DNA from: Rhodospirillales bacterium BBD 1991-14
GTDB lineage: Bacteria; Pseudomonadota; Alphaproteobacteria; Kiloniellales; Kiloniellaceae
DNA length: 64,000 nucleotides
Assembly: GCA_001657395.1 (NCBI GenBank)
Contig: LYSY01000009.1
Coordinates: forward strand, 142,034-206,033
Reading direction: 5' to 3'
The notes under the pieces are model-generated. The model ran no database searches. It was not told the DNA's origin and saw only the letters and a list, made by a program, of their open reading frames with translations. Shown here piece by piece: positions 35,979-43,946 of this stretch. A program made the translations under genes and the position numbers. Position 1 is the stretch's first letter, and every line of letters starts with the position of its first letter.

Positions 35979-37462
35979 CCTCCGGCGACGAGGGAGGAGC
36001 GGCAGTGGCGGGGGAGACGGCAAGGGTGGATCGCTCGCTCTGCGAACTGTCGGCGGTGACGCTGCGCCGGCTGATGCTGGCGAGGGAGATCTCGCCGGTC
36101 GAACTGCTGGCGGCCTGCCATGCCCGCATCGATGCCGTGAACCCGGTGCTCAACGCCGTCGTGGCGGAGGATCGCGATGCGGCGCAGGCAGCGGCCGTGG
36201 AGGCCGAGGCGGCGATCCTGAGCGGCGAGACCGGTGCGCCGCTGCTGGGGCTGCCGGTCGGCATCAAGGATCTGAATGCCACCGCGGGGCTGCGCACCAC
36301 CTTCGGGTCCCCCGCTTTTCGCGACCATGTGCCGGCGCAGGACGATCCCTTTGTCGCCAGAGTAAGGGCGGCCGGCGGTGTCGTTGCGGGCAAGACCAAC
36401 ACGCCGGAGTTCGGCGCCGGCGCCAACACCACCAATGCCGTCTACGGCGTGACCGCAAATCCCTATGACACCGCCTTGACCTGCGGCGGCTCCTCCGGCG
36501 GATCGGCGGTGGCCCTGGCGACGGACATGGTTCCGCTGGCGGCTGGTTCGGACCTGGGCGGCTCCCTGCGCACGCCCGCGGCCTACTGCGGCATTGTCGG
36601 CTTCCGGCCGACGCCGGGCCTGGTTCCCACGGCCCGCAAGACCATCGGCTGGTCGCCGCTCTGGACCGACGGACCGATGGCGCGCTCTGTCGGCGACCTG
36701 CTGCTGTTCCTCTCGGCGGTTGCCGGCGAGGATCCGCGCGACCCTCTCTCCGGTTTTGCCGAGGCCGCCGCGTTCGGCGCGGTCGGACCGGTGCCGCTCG
36801 ACGGCCTCAAGGTCGCGGTCTCCGAAGATCTCGGCGGCGTGACCGTCAGCCGGGAGGTGCGTGCGCTCTTCCGGCAACGCTGCGAAGGGCTCGCCGGCAT
36901 TCTGGACCTGGAGGAGGCCGACCCCGCCCTCGGCGATGTGGACCGCTGCTTCGAGGTTCTGCGTGCCGTGGGCTTTCTGGGCGACGCCAAAACGATGGTG
37001 GAGCGCACGCCAGAACTGGTCGGGCCGAACGTGACGGCCAACGTGAAGCTGGGGCTCACCTTCTCGGCTGCGGACGTCGCCGAAGCGATGGTCGCGCAGA
37101 CCCGCCTCTACCACCGCTTCCTTCGCTTCATGGAAGGCTACGATCTGCTGATCTGTCCTGTCGCTTCCGTGCAGCCTTTCGACAAGACGCAGCTCTTTCC
37201 GGAAGAGATCGACGGCCAGCCGCTGGCCACCTACATCTCCTGGGTCGCCATCACCTACGCGCTGACGCTGGTGGGCCATCCGGTGCTGGTGCTGCCCTGC
37301 GGGCTGGATGCCGAGGGTTTGCCTTTCGGCCTGCAGATCGTCGGGCGCAAGGGCCAGGACCGCCGGCTGCTCAGCCTCGGTCTGGCGCTTGAACAGGCCC
37401 TTGCGGACACGCCGGGCATGGCGCGGGCTGCGCCCGATCTTTCGGGGCTGCAGGCTCCTTAG
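35975..37462 (+). CDS. Amidase (amidase signature family)
   Basis: A 495 aa amidase-signature hydrolase. The Ser-cisSer-Lys triad is in LPVGIKDLN (Lys), GGSSGGSAVALA (cis-Ser) and GSDLGGSLRTPAAYCG (nucleophile Ser). The overall length is standard. It overlaps the previous gene by 4 nt (GTGA) and closes the four-gene operon. Its substrate, an amide or possibly a carbamoyl compound, is unknown. This is a stand-alone amidase, not GatA: gatB and gatC are absent. Confidence 0.92.
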   Translation: MTSGDEGGAAVAGETARVDRSLCELSAVTLRRLMLAREISPVELLAACHARIDAVNPVLNAVVAEDRDAAQAAAVEAEAAILSGETGAPLLGLPVGIKDLNATAGLRTTFGSPAFRDHVPAQDDPFVARVRAAGGVVAGKTNTPEFGAGANTTNAVYGVTANPYDTALTCGGSSGGSAVALATDMVPLAAGSDLGGSLRTPAAYCGIVGFRPTPGLVPTARKTIGWSPLWTDGPMARSVGDLLLFLSAVAGEDPRDPLSGFAEAAAFGAVGPVPLDGLKVAVSEDLGGVTVSREVRALFRQRCEGLAGILDLEEADPALGDVDRCFEVLRAVGFLGDAKTMVERTPELVGPNVTANVKLGLTFSAADVAEAMVAQTRLYHRFLRFMEGYDLLICPVASVQPFDKTQLFPEEIDGQPLATYISWVAITYALTLVGHPVLVLPCGLDAEGLPFGLQIVGRKGQDRRLLSLGLALEQALADTPGMARAAPDLSGLQAP

Positions 37463-37688
37463 GCTGCGGGCTCACAAGCGCGCAACCAAAGGCGATTGGC
37501 CGCGCGCTTGACGAAGGCACGGAGGTTAGCGGCCCGCCTCCCGTTTCCGGCCGCGATGCGCCAATAGCGTTTGATCCTGTCGAAGAAGCGCGTATCTTCC
37601 GCTGGCCACGTTGCAATTCACGGTTCGCGTCGGGCTGACGATCCGAGATCGACACCAGGGATGAACACGACCGGACCCGGAGACTGAT
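37463..37688. other. Intergenic region before an EamA transporter
   Basis: 226 bp with no gene and no clear regulatory structure that I can see. Confidence 0.4.
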
Positions 37689-38534
37689 ATGACGACCGGC
37701 GTGTTTGCCATGGTGCTTGCCGCGGCTGTGTTGCATGCCGCATGGAACGCGTTGGTCAAGGTGAATGCCGACCGGCTTGTCATGATCGCGATCATGATGA
37801 TGAGCCAGGTTGCGGTTGCCTTGCTGGTTGTTCCGTTCGTGGCATTTCCGACGCCGGAAAGCTGGCCGTACATCTGGGCCTCAACGGCTCTGAACACGGC
37901 CTACTGCGTGTTCCTGATCAATGCCTATCGTTATGGCGATCTGAGCCACGTCTATCCCATTTCCCGGGGCTCCGCGCCGCTGATCGTTGCAGTCATCTCC
38001 GTTGCAGTCGTGGGCGAAACGCTGAGTAGGCAGGCTGGCCTGGCGGTCGTCGTCATCGCGCTGGGGATCATGAGCCTGGCTCTTACCCGTGGTGCGGAAG
38101 GCTTCAGGGACCCCAGGGCTCTGCTGTATGCCTTGGGTACGGGTGTGTTTATCGCAGGCTACACAGTCGTAGACGGGTTGGGCGCCCGTCTTGCCGAGAG
38201 TGCCCATAGCTACACGTTCTGGGTCCACCTCTTTAACGGGATTCCCATCACCTTGTTGGCGCTCTATCTGCGCCGGGGTCAGGTTTTTGTGTCGCTGCGG
38301 AACACCTGGAAGGTCGGAGTGCTCGGCGGCGCCCTATCGCTGCTGGCGTATTGGATTGTCATCTGGGCAATGACGCAGGCGCCACTGGCGATGGTCTCCG
38401 CTGTCCGGGAGACGAGCATGGTTTTCGCCGTGCTCTTTGGCGTGTTCGTCCTCAAGGAACGCCTCGACCTGGCGCGCGTGGCGTCCACAGCCATCACGTT
38501 GATCGGGACAGTCATGCTCAAGACGTCCAAGTGA
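37689..38534 (+). CDS. EamA/DMT-family transporter 2
   Basis: A 281 aa inner-membrane protein with ten hydrophobic segments in two EamA halves. VFAMVLAAAVLHAAWNALVK at the N-terminus and FLINAYRYGDLSHVYPISRGSAPL are typical of the EamA group. Substrate unknown. No operon partner is evident. A long GC-rich hairpin lies at 38651-38676 downstream. Confidence 0.88.
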   Translation: MTTGVFAMVLAAAVLHAAWNALVKVNADRLVMIAIMMMSQVAVALLVVPFVAFPTPESWPYIWASTALNTAYCVFLINAYRYGDLSHVYPISRGSAPLIVAVISVAVVGETLSRQAGLAVVVIALGIMSLALTRGAEGFRDPRALLYALGTGVFIAGYTVVDGLGARLAESAHSYTFWVHLFNGIPITLLALYLRRGQVFVSLRNTWKVGVLGGALSLLAYWIVIWAMTQAPLAMVSAVRETSMVFAVLFGVFVLKERLDLARVASTAITLIGTVMLKTSK

Positions 38535-38650
38535 GCGCTGTTCCGAACGCGGCCGGTGGCGGTGCTTGCGCAACGCGCCTGCACCGCAGCCTACCTTGCA
38601 ATCCATGAATACACGGCCTGTTCCGTGACGTTGATGCCGCCAAGGAAAAG

Positions 38651-38676
38651 CGGCCCCGGGTAAGTACCCGGGGCCG
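38651..38676 (+). terminator. Strong GC-rich hairpin after the EamA gene
   Basis: CGGCCCCGGGTA-ag-TACCCGGGGCCG, a perfect 12 bp stem with a 2 nt loop, 116 nt after the stop codon. No T run follows, so it may be a transcript-end structure or a processing site rather than a classic terminator. Confidence 0.55.
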
Positions 38677-38991
38677 AAAGGGCTAATCGTGGCTTTAAGG
38701 TAGGTCCCACGGCTAAGGTCGCTGACGCCGTATCGAACCTAGTACTGGCAAAGCAGTGAGTAGAATGTAGCAGCAGATCAGATGGAAATCAATAGAAATG
38801 CCAATAATTAACCATGTAAATTAAGTATTTAACTATAAAATCGTTTCGATTTTTTCTTAAATTCGATCATTTACTTTAGAGGTTCTTGATTCTCCACGGT
38901 GATTTTTTCAAAACCCATTTGCCGGATCTGCGATCCGGCGGCGCGTTAACGTTTCGCGGTTCCGGCAACGAGGAGCGGCGGGGGGTTCGCT
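38677..38991. other. A+T-rich intergenic stretch
   Basis: About 315 bp without a gene. The part at 38770-38900 is far richer in A+T than the rest of the window. A small hairpin AAAATCG-ttt-CGATTTTTT at 38837-38855 has a T run and may terminate a rightward transcript. Nothing else is recognised. Confidence 0.45.
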
Positions 38992-39531
38992 TCAGAGACC
39001 GCGCCAGATCCCCTGCCTGGCTGCCCGCGCGGCGTCTTCCTGTTCGGCATAGGGGGCGGTGCCGGTCCGGTTGACGTCAGGACGGTTGATGTTGGCCGGG
39101 GCGGCCCGCGCCCAGCCCTGCTCGACCAGCCAGGCGTTGAGCTCCGGCCCGCCCGGGCCGCCGAGGTCGCAGACGACCGCGGCATCCTCACCGGTCGCCC
39201 TGGCTGGATTCGGGGCCAGATCCGGGGCCGGCCGGCAGTGCACCCAGTGGTTGGCGATGCGGTTGCGGGCGGCCCAGAGCGCTTCCTGCCCGCAGGCCCA
39301 GACCAGCGTGCCGACCTTGCAGGTCTGGGTGCCGGGGATGCCCTGCAGCCCGAACAGCCGGACCTGCCGGCCGGCGAAGTCGAGCGTCGCTGTGTCGATC
39401 ACCTGAGGGCGCCGGCCCTCCACCTGCGCGGCCGTCGGAGCGGGCGCAGCCAGCATTATGGCGAGGGCCATGGCGAGGGAGAGGGCGGAGCACAGCGCCA
39501 GCCGTCTGGGGGCGGGAGGGGAATCGATCAT
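38992..39531 (-). CDS. Exported thermonuclease-like (SNase-fold) protein
   Basis: A 179 aa protein with a signal peptide (hydrophobic residues about 11-28, then APAPTAAQ). The remainder resembles the staphylococcal nuclease-like family: VIDTATLDFAGRQVRLFGLQGIPGTQTC, LNAWLVEQGWARA and the C-terminal AYAEQEDAARAARQGIWRG pattern. Key catalytic Arg and Glu residues of the nuclease are not all evident, so activity is unsure. The ATG at 39531 begins the signal peptide; a TTG upstream is less likely. Confidence 0.8.
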   Translation of the reverse strand: MIDSPPAPRRLALCSALSLAMALAIMLAAPAPTAAQVEGRRPQVIDTATLDFAGRQVRLFGLQGIPGTQTCKVGTLVWACGQEALWAARNRIANHWVHCRPAPDLAPNPARATGEDAAVVCDLGGPGGPELNAWLVEQGWARAAPANINRPDVNRTGTAPYAEQEDAARAARQGIWRGL

Positions 39532-39688
39532 GCCGGTGAGCCTGCCACAGGCCGATTGCAAGGCTAAGCCCCATATTCCTGCACCATGCTTACGCTTCGT
39601 TAACTATGGCTGAGAGAATGATAGAGCGTGGGGGGGCCGTGGGCGCGGAGCGCCGGCCCCTTCGGGATCGAACCGCGTGGATCTGACG

Positions 39689-40087
39689 ATGGCGAGCGAG
39701 GACGCAGAGCTGGATACCGAGGCCGCCTCGGAGGGCGAGGATGCCGTCGACCAGGAGGCCATGATGGCTGAATGGGAGGCCATGGCCGAAGAGGAGGAGG
39801 CCGACGAGGCCGCGGAGGAACCGGGCGGCGACACCGGTCCCGCGGAGAAGATCCCGGCCATCCATGAGGTCTCGCTGGAGGCCTATGCCATCCTCGGCAC
39901 AGCTTCCATGCCGGTCAGCCAGCTGTTGCGCATGGGCCGCGGTGCCGTCGTCGAGCTGGAAACCGGGCTGGGCGACGAGATCGAGATGCGCATCAACGAC
40001 CAGCTCGTCGCCAAGGGCGAGGTCGTGGTTGTCGAGGACCGCATCGCCATCGAAGTCTCGGAAATCGTGAAGCGCGAAGGCAGCTGA
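39689..40087 (+). CDS. FliN-like flagellar motor switch (SpoA domain) protein with acidic N-terminus
   Basis: About 132 aa. The first 50 residues are strongly acidic (many Glu and Asp) and probably disordered. The SpoA domain follows: VSLEAYAILGTASMPVSQLLRMGRGAVVELETGLGDEIEMRINDQLVAKGEVVVVEDRIAIEVSEI, a clear match to FliN/YscQ-type switch proteins. FliN builds the C-ring of the flagellar motor. No other flagellar gene lies in this window, so it is either an orphan or a dispersed motor gene. A GTG at 39677 is an alternative start. Confidence 0.85.
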   Translation: MASEDAELDTEAASEGEDAVDQEAMMAEWEAMAEEEEADEAAEEPGGDTGPAEKIPAIHEVSLEAYAILGTASMPVSQLLRMGRGAVVELETGLGDEIEMRINDQLVAKGEVVVVEDRIAIEVSEIVKREGS

Positions 40088-40195
40088 CCGAAGGCCGAGC
40101 AGCAGGCGCGGCGATCGCTCCGCCAGCCATCAGCTACATAGGCATACCGGAACGGAACGCCCCGGAACAAAACGCTGGGGTGTTGGGCAGCGGCC

Positions 40196-40546
40196 TCAGG
40201 CAGCCGTCACGTCGGAACTCGGAAGTCCCTGACGCAGGCAGTGCGAAATCAGGCGCAGGGCGGAGTCGGTCAGAGCAAAGGCGATGCCCATGCTCGTGCC
40301 GTCATGCCACATGCAGGTGCCGCTGATCTCGCCGGCCTCTGAATGTTCGAAGCTGACATCGGACGGCGGGGGCATGCCGCCTTCAAACCGCAGCTTGGCG
40401 CCGCCGATCGAGACGTCCTCAAGGCTTCCCCGATACTGCTTGCCGGCGGCAGTCAGCGTAATGGGCTCCTGGCGCGGCAGAACGAAGCGCAGCGAGCGCC
40501 GCCGCTCAAAATCACGCAAGTGCTCCGGACCAACCTTCGAGCTCAT
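40196..40546 (-). CDS. PilZ domain protein, probable c-di-GMP effector
   Basis: A 116 aa PilZ domain. The c-di-GMP binding motif is visible as RRRSLR (RxxxR, near residues 14-19) and DVSIGGAKL (D/NxSxxG, near residues 46-52). This fits a small effector that binds c-di-GMP and modulates motility or exopolysaccharide. The ATG at 40546 has GGGAG 6 nt upstream; earlier in-frame starts are less supported. Its neighbours are a FliN-like gene and yajQ. Confidence 0.87.
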   Translation of the reverse strand: MSSKVGPEHLRDFERRRSLRFVLPRQEPITLTAAGKQYRGSLEDVSIGGAKLRFEGGMPPPSDVSFEHSEAGEISGTCMWHDGTSMGIAFALTDSALRLISHCLRQGLPSSDVTAA

Positions 40547-41004
40547 CTGAACTCCCATTCGCAGCCATTGGGCATAACCTAGCGATTGATGGTAGACGCC
40601 CATTTATTAACAGGACACTAATTCCGGATCTGAAAATGAGAATAACCATGCTGAACGAAAGAGGTCTCATAGATACGATTGTTCACTGCGTGTATTCGCC
40701 TGGGGCTTTCCCGTGATTATTCTGTGTCTGAAAAAGAATTCGCCAGACCGGCACATTGTTGCCGCGATTCGGGCTGGTATAGGTTCTCATTCTCAACCGC
40801 AGGCCGCATAGAAAACGGAGTTTTTTGCTCGCTTGCGTGGTGGGGCATTTTCGGGTGGCGCCATTCAACTTCCAGCCCGAGGCCGGGAGCGCAGGTTGAT
40901 CGACCGGCAGAAGAAGGCGTTGGACGAATCGGTCGCGGAGGCGTAGTCAGGCTGAGGAGGCCCGCAGGGATGGGTGCCGGACACACTAAGGAGAACACCA
41001 GAGC
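40547..41004. other. Intergenic region between pilZ-like and yajQ
   Basis: About 460 bp with no convincing gene. It contains the divergent promoters for both flanking genes. AAGGAG at 40988-40993 is the ribosome binding site of yajQ. Confidence 0.4.
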
Positions 41005-41490
41005 ATGCCTTCGTTTGACATCGTCTCTGAAACCGATCTCACCGAGGTGGACAACGCCGTCGCGGGCATGCAGCGGGAGATTGGCCAGCGCTACGATTTC
41101 AAGGGCTCGAAATGCTCGATCGAGCGCAAAGACAGCGTCCTGACCATCATGGCCGACGACGATCTGAAGCTGCGGCAGATGCATGATCTGCTGAGCACCT
41201 ATCTGACGCGGCGGAAGGTCGATCCCGGCGCCTGCGACCTGGGCACCCCGGAAAAGGCGGGCGGCAACATGATCCGCCAGACCGTGACCATCAAGCAGGG
41301 TATCGCGCAGGATCTGGGGAAGAAGATCGTCAAGGAGCTCAAGTCGAGCAAGCTGAAGGTCCAGGTGGCCATCCAAGGCGACACCCTGCGGGTCACGGGC
41401 AAGAAGCGCGACGATCTGCAGGACGCCATTGCCCTGGTCAAGGACATGGGGATCGACCAGCCCCTGCAGTACGAGAATTTCCGAGACTAG
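41005..41490 (+). CDS. yajQ: YajQ-family nucleotide-binding protein (UPF0234)
   Basis: A 161 aa protein with the family-typical start PSFDIVSETDLTEVDNAV and later FKGSKCSIERKD, TVTIKQGIAQDLGKKIVKELKSSKLKVQ and VTGKKRDDLQDAI. YajQ proteins consist of two ferredoxin-like domains; in Xanthomonas a family member binds c-di-GMP and controls transcription. The length is exactly as expected. AAGGAGAA precedes the ATG. Confidence 0.95.
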   Translation: MPSFDIVSETDLTEVDNAVAGMQREIGQRYDFKGSKCSIERKDSVLTIMADDDLKLRQMHDLLSTYLTRRKVDPGACDLGTPEKAGGNMIRQTVTIKQGIAQDLGKKIVKELKSSKLKVQVAIQGDTLRVTGKKRDDLQDAIALVKDMGIDQPLQYENFRD

Positions 41491-41670
41491 CGTCTGCACC
41501 CGGTTGAAGGGCGTTCCGCAGGCCGGCGAGGGGGCTGGCCGGCACACCGGTCAGTTGAAGTAACCTCCTGTTAACCAAAGAGAATCGCAGCGCGCTAGTG
41601 TTTCGCGATTACACCGGTTCTGTTTACTCCATGGTTACGTTTCCAGGGGAAGCTGTTGGGAACCGCCAGA

Positions 41671-42009
41671 ATGACGGAGCCCCCCCCAATGGCTGTTTTG
41701 CCTATTGGTCACCAGGAGTTCACCAGGGCAGATATCCATGTCCTGCTGAACAAGGGTTGTGAAATGGTCGATCGCGGTCTGGCCGGCGCCTGCGTGCCGG
41801 TGGAGACCGAGGCCGGCGAACTGGTGATCGCTCTGCTCGACTATGACCATCAATGCCTGATCTGCGCCTTCGGCAAGTCGCAGGGCTGGTACTACGCCCT
41901 GGACGCCGCCTGGCAGCCCCTGGCGCAGGGGCAGTTGATCGATGATGTGCTTGCGGTCCTGCCGGGTGCCCTGGAAGCGCACCGCCCGGCGGCTGCCAAC
42001 GCCTGCTAG
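41671..42009 (+). CDS. Hypothetical protein
   Basis: A protein of about 112 aa. It reads EFTRADIHVLLNKGCEMVDRGLAGACVPVETEAGELVIALLDYDHQCLICAFGKSQGWYYALDAAWQPL, which looks like a small folded cytoplasmic protein. No domain recognised. The start could be the ATG at 41671, a later ATG (41689), or a TTG at 41656. It precedes the Sel1-like gene by 13 nt, so the two may be cotranscribed. Confidence 0.65.
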   Translation: MTEPPPMAVLPIGHQEFTRADIHVLLNKGCEMVDRGLAGACVPVETEAGELVIALLDYDHQCLICAFGKSQGWYYALDAAWQPLAQGQLIDDVLAVLPGALEAHRPAAANAC

Positions 42010-42022
42010 CCGGAGCGCTGCC

Positions 42023-42829
42023 ATGACGGCCCTTGGCCGCAGCCGCAGCCCGGGAGCGCGCCTGACGCCCCTGCGCCGGAGCGTGCGCGGGCTGCTGCCC
42101 GGTTTTCCTGTTCTGATGCTGCTGGTGCTGGCCTGCGGCGGCGCAGCCACGCGCGCCGCGGAGCCAGGCAGCGCGCCAGGAAATCCGGCGTCTGATCCGG
42201 CGCCCCAGGCTTCGGCCCCGGCCAAGGCCGAAAGCGGCGCCGGAGCCGGCCCCTCCGAAGGCTCTCCCTGGGAGCACGATCTTTGGAGCGGCGCCACGAC
42301 GATGATGCGTATCTACGTCTGTTCCCATGCCAGGCGGACGCCGACGTGGTGTGCCGAGGAGCGGACGCTGCCGTCGAAAGCGCCGCTGCCCGATGAGCAG
42401 GGGCCGCCGCTCGCGGAGGAGGATGCGGCCTGGCTGGCCTTCCTCGAGCAGGCCGATCCGGCGGCGCTGTCAGCGGACGAAGTCGATGTCATCCGCCAGC
42501 GGGCGGTGCAGCGGCGCGATCCCCAGGCGATGGAGATCCTCGGCTTCCTCTATGCGCAGGGTGCCTCGGTCCGCCGCGACTACGCGGAGGCCTACCGCTG
42601 GTACGGCCGCGCCTATCTCGCCGGCGAGCGCCGGGTGCGCGCCAACATGGATGTGGTCTGGGCCCTGCTGCAGAAACACGACCTTCCCGCCGCCCTGGCG
42701 CTGACCCGCGAGTTCAATGCTCTGGCTGAGGGCCAGCAATTACCGGTGGCTATAGAGAGCCCGAAACCGGGGCCGGTTGCCGGCGAGCCGGCCGTTCCGC
42801 GTGACGAACAGGATCCTACGGGCCTATAG
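42023..42829 (+). CDS. Exported Sel1-repeat-like protein
   Basis: A 268 aa protein with a signal peptide or lipoprotein-like N-terminus (GFPVLMLLVLACGGAATRA; Cys within LACGG is a possible lipobox). A low-complexity Ala/Pro/Ser linker follows. The C-terminal part contains at least one Sel1/TPR-like unit, AMEILGFLYAQGASVRRDYAEAYRWYGRAYLAGERR. Sel1 repeats mediate protein-protein contacts. Partner unknown. It lies just downstream of the small hypothetical protein. Confidence 0.75.
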   Translation: MTALGRSRSPGARLTPLRRSVRGLLPGFPVLMLLVLACGGAATRAAEPGSAPGNPASDPAPQASAPAKAESGAGAGPSEGSPWEHDLWSGATTMMRIYVCSHARRTPTWCAEERTLPSKAPLPDEQGPPLAEEDAAWLAFLEQADPAALSADEVDVIRQRAVQRRDPQAMEILGFLYAQGASVRRDYAEAYRWYGRAYLAGERRVRANMDVVWALLQKHDLPAALALTREFNALAEGQQLPVAIESPKPGPVAGEPAVPRDEQDPTGL

Positions 42830-42864
42830 AGTTTAGTCTTGTATCGAGAGATTGGTTCTTGAAG

Positions 42865-43593
42865 ATGGCGTTTACCAGCGAAGTGTCAGGACAGCTAAAG
42901 TACTATGTTTATCGGCTGATAGATCCACGCAACGGTGAGACCTTTTACGTCGGCAAGGGGAAGGGAAACAGGATCTTTCAGCACATTGCCGAGAAACTCG
43001 ATCCAAGCGCTGATAAGCTTTCTGAAAAGCTGCAAAGAATACACGATATCAAGCTTGCAGGCCTCGAAGTCGGCCACGTCATTCACCGGCATGGTTTGGA
43101 TCAAGCAGCGGCATTCGAGGTTGAAGCTGCCCTGATCGACGCTTACCCAGGTGTCACCAACACGGTGACTGGGCATGGAGGAAACGACAGGGGCGTAATG
43201 CATGCGGATGAGATAACTGCCCGCTACCAGGCTCCTATCGCCGAATTCAAGCATCGCTTGGTCATAATAAACATCAATCAAACCGCATCTGAGCAACCGC
43301 TTTACGAAGCCGTCCGCTATGCGTGGAAGTTGGATCCGAAGAAGGCGGGCAAAGCGGACTATGTGCTTGCTGTTGTAAGGGGGCTAATTGTTGGTGCCTT
43401 TGATGTGGATGAGTGGCTGAAAGCCACACCGGAGAATTTCCCAGGCAGGGGTCAAGAGCTTGAAGGCCGTTGGGGGTTTGTTGGAAAAGAAGCCCATAAT
43501 GATGTTTGGGATCACTATCGGAACAAACGATTGCCTGACGAGTTCCGTAAGAAGGGGGCTGCAAATCCGATCCGCTATGTCGGCCTGGGATGA
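42865..43593 (+). CDS. LEM-3-like GIY-YIG nuclease-domain protein
   Basis: A 242 aa protein. The N-terminal GIY-YIG motif is YYVYRLIDPRNGETFYVGKGKGNRIF, with a following Arg-containing stretch, then EVEAALIDAYPGVTNTVTGHGG (Glu, Asn typical of LEM-3-like GIY-YIG). Such proteins resemble Ankle1/LEM-3 nucleases and are widespread as accessory genes. Base use is lower in G+C than neighbours, which suggests transfer. No clear ribosome binding site; a TTG at 42859 is an alternative start. No partner gene is evident. Confidence 0.8.
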   Translation: MAFTSEVSGQLKYYVYRLIDPRNGETFYVGKGKGNRIFQHIAEKLDPSADKLSEKLQRIHDIKLAGLEVGHVIHRHGLDQAAAFEVEAALIDAYPGVTNTVTGHGGNDRGVMHADEITARYQAPIAEFKHRLVIININQTASEQPLYEAVRYAWKLDPKKAGKADYVLAVVRGLIVGAFDVDEWLKATPENFPGRGQELEGRWGFVGKEAHNDVWDHYRNKRLPDEFRKKGAANPIRYVGLG

Positions 43594-43799
43594 AGACCGG
43601 TAGCCGAAAGGCTGGTGGAATAAGATGGGCGGGGAAGCGGTCCAACCGACAGTGGGCCAACAAACTCGAGCCCTTAAACAGTCGGTCAGGCTCAATCTGT
43701 TGCATATGTGCACCAGCCGACTGCCCATGAATTAGAATAGGTGATTAAATTTTCGGCAACTGGAAATTTTGCTTTGTAGGTTGCCGTTGAAATGGCCAT

Positions 43800-43891
43800 A
43801 TTAATGAGGTGAATCGGCGCTGCGCGTCATTCACAACGCCCTTCGGGCGTTTCCTCCCTAAACTTGGGCCACCCGAGCGGTGGCCCTTTTT
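43800..43891 (+). ncRNA. Candidate small RNA ending in a rho-independent terminator
   Basis: ACGCCC-ttc-GGGCGT (43837-43851) is followed by single-stranded TTTCCTCCCTAAA, then GGGCCACC-cgagc-GGTGGCCC and five T residues (43866-43891). The exposed TCCTCCC is complementary to Shine-Dalgarno sequences, as in alphaproteobacterial anti-SD small RNAs such as the Cuckoo/ar14 type. The 5' end is unknown. The final hairpin could simply terminate a longer upstream transcript. Confidence 0.35.
43866..43891 (+). terminator. Rho-independent terminator
   Basis: GGGCCACC-cgagc-GGTGGCCC, a perfect 8 bp stem followed by TTTTT, the best intrinsic terminator in the window. It reads rightward and lies 272 nt past the GIY-YIG stop. 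Confidence 0.85.
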
Positions 43892-43946
43892 GTGTCCGGA
43901 CGTTGTCCCGCCGACGGCGGTCTGACCGCCCCTCACAGCGCCGGTT

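Larger units (their letters stand above)
43594..43946. other. Intergenic region with stacked terminator-like hairpins
   Basis: No protein gene. The right half contains two hairpins and a T run, described as a candidate small RNA. The left half is A+T-rich and featureless. Confidence 0.45.

Noticed and set aside
35975..37462. Glutamyl-tRNA amidotransferase subunit A (GatA)
   Set aside because: The amidase signature is shared, but gatB and gatC are absent and the gene lies in an unrelated coupled operon.
40679..41143. 154-residue plus-strand frame overlapping yajQ
   Set aside because: Its second half is an out-of-frame reading of yajQ and the first half has no ribosome binding site or domain.
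43730..43891. tmRNA or 6S RNA
   Set aside because: No tag-coding frame, tRNA-like ends or 6S-type central bubble could be drawn; only two hairpins and a terminator are clear.
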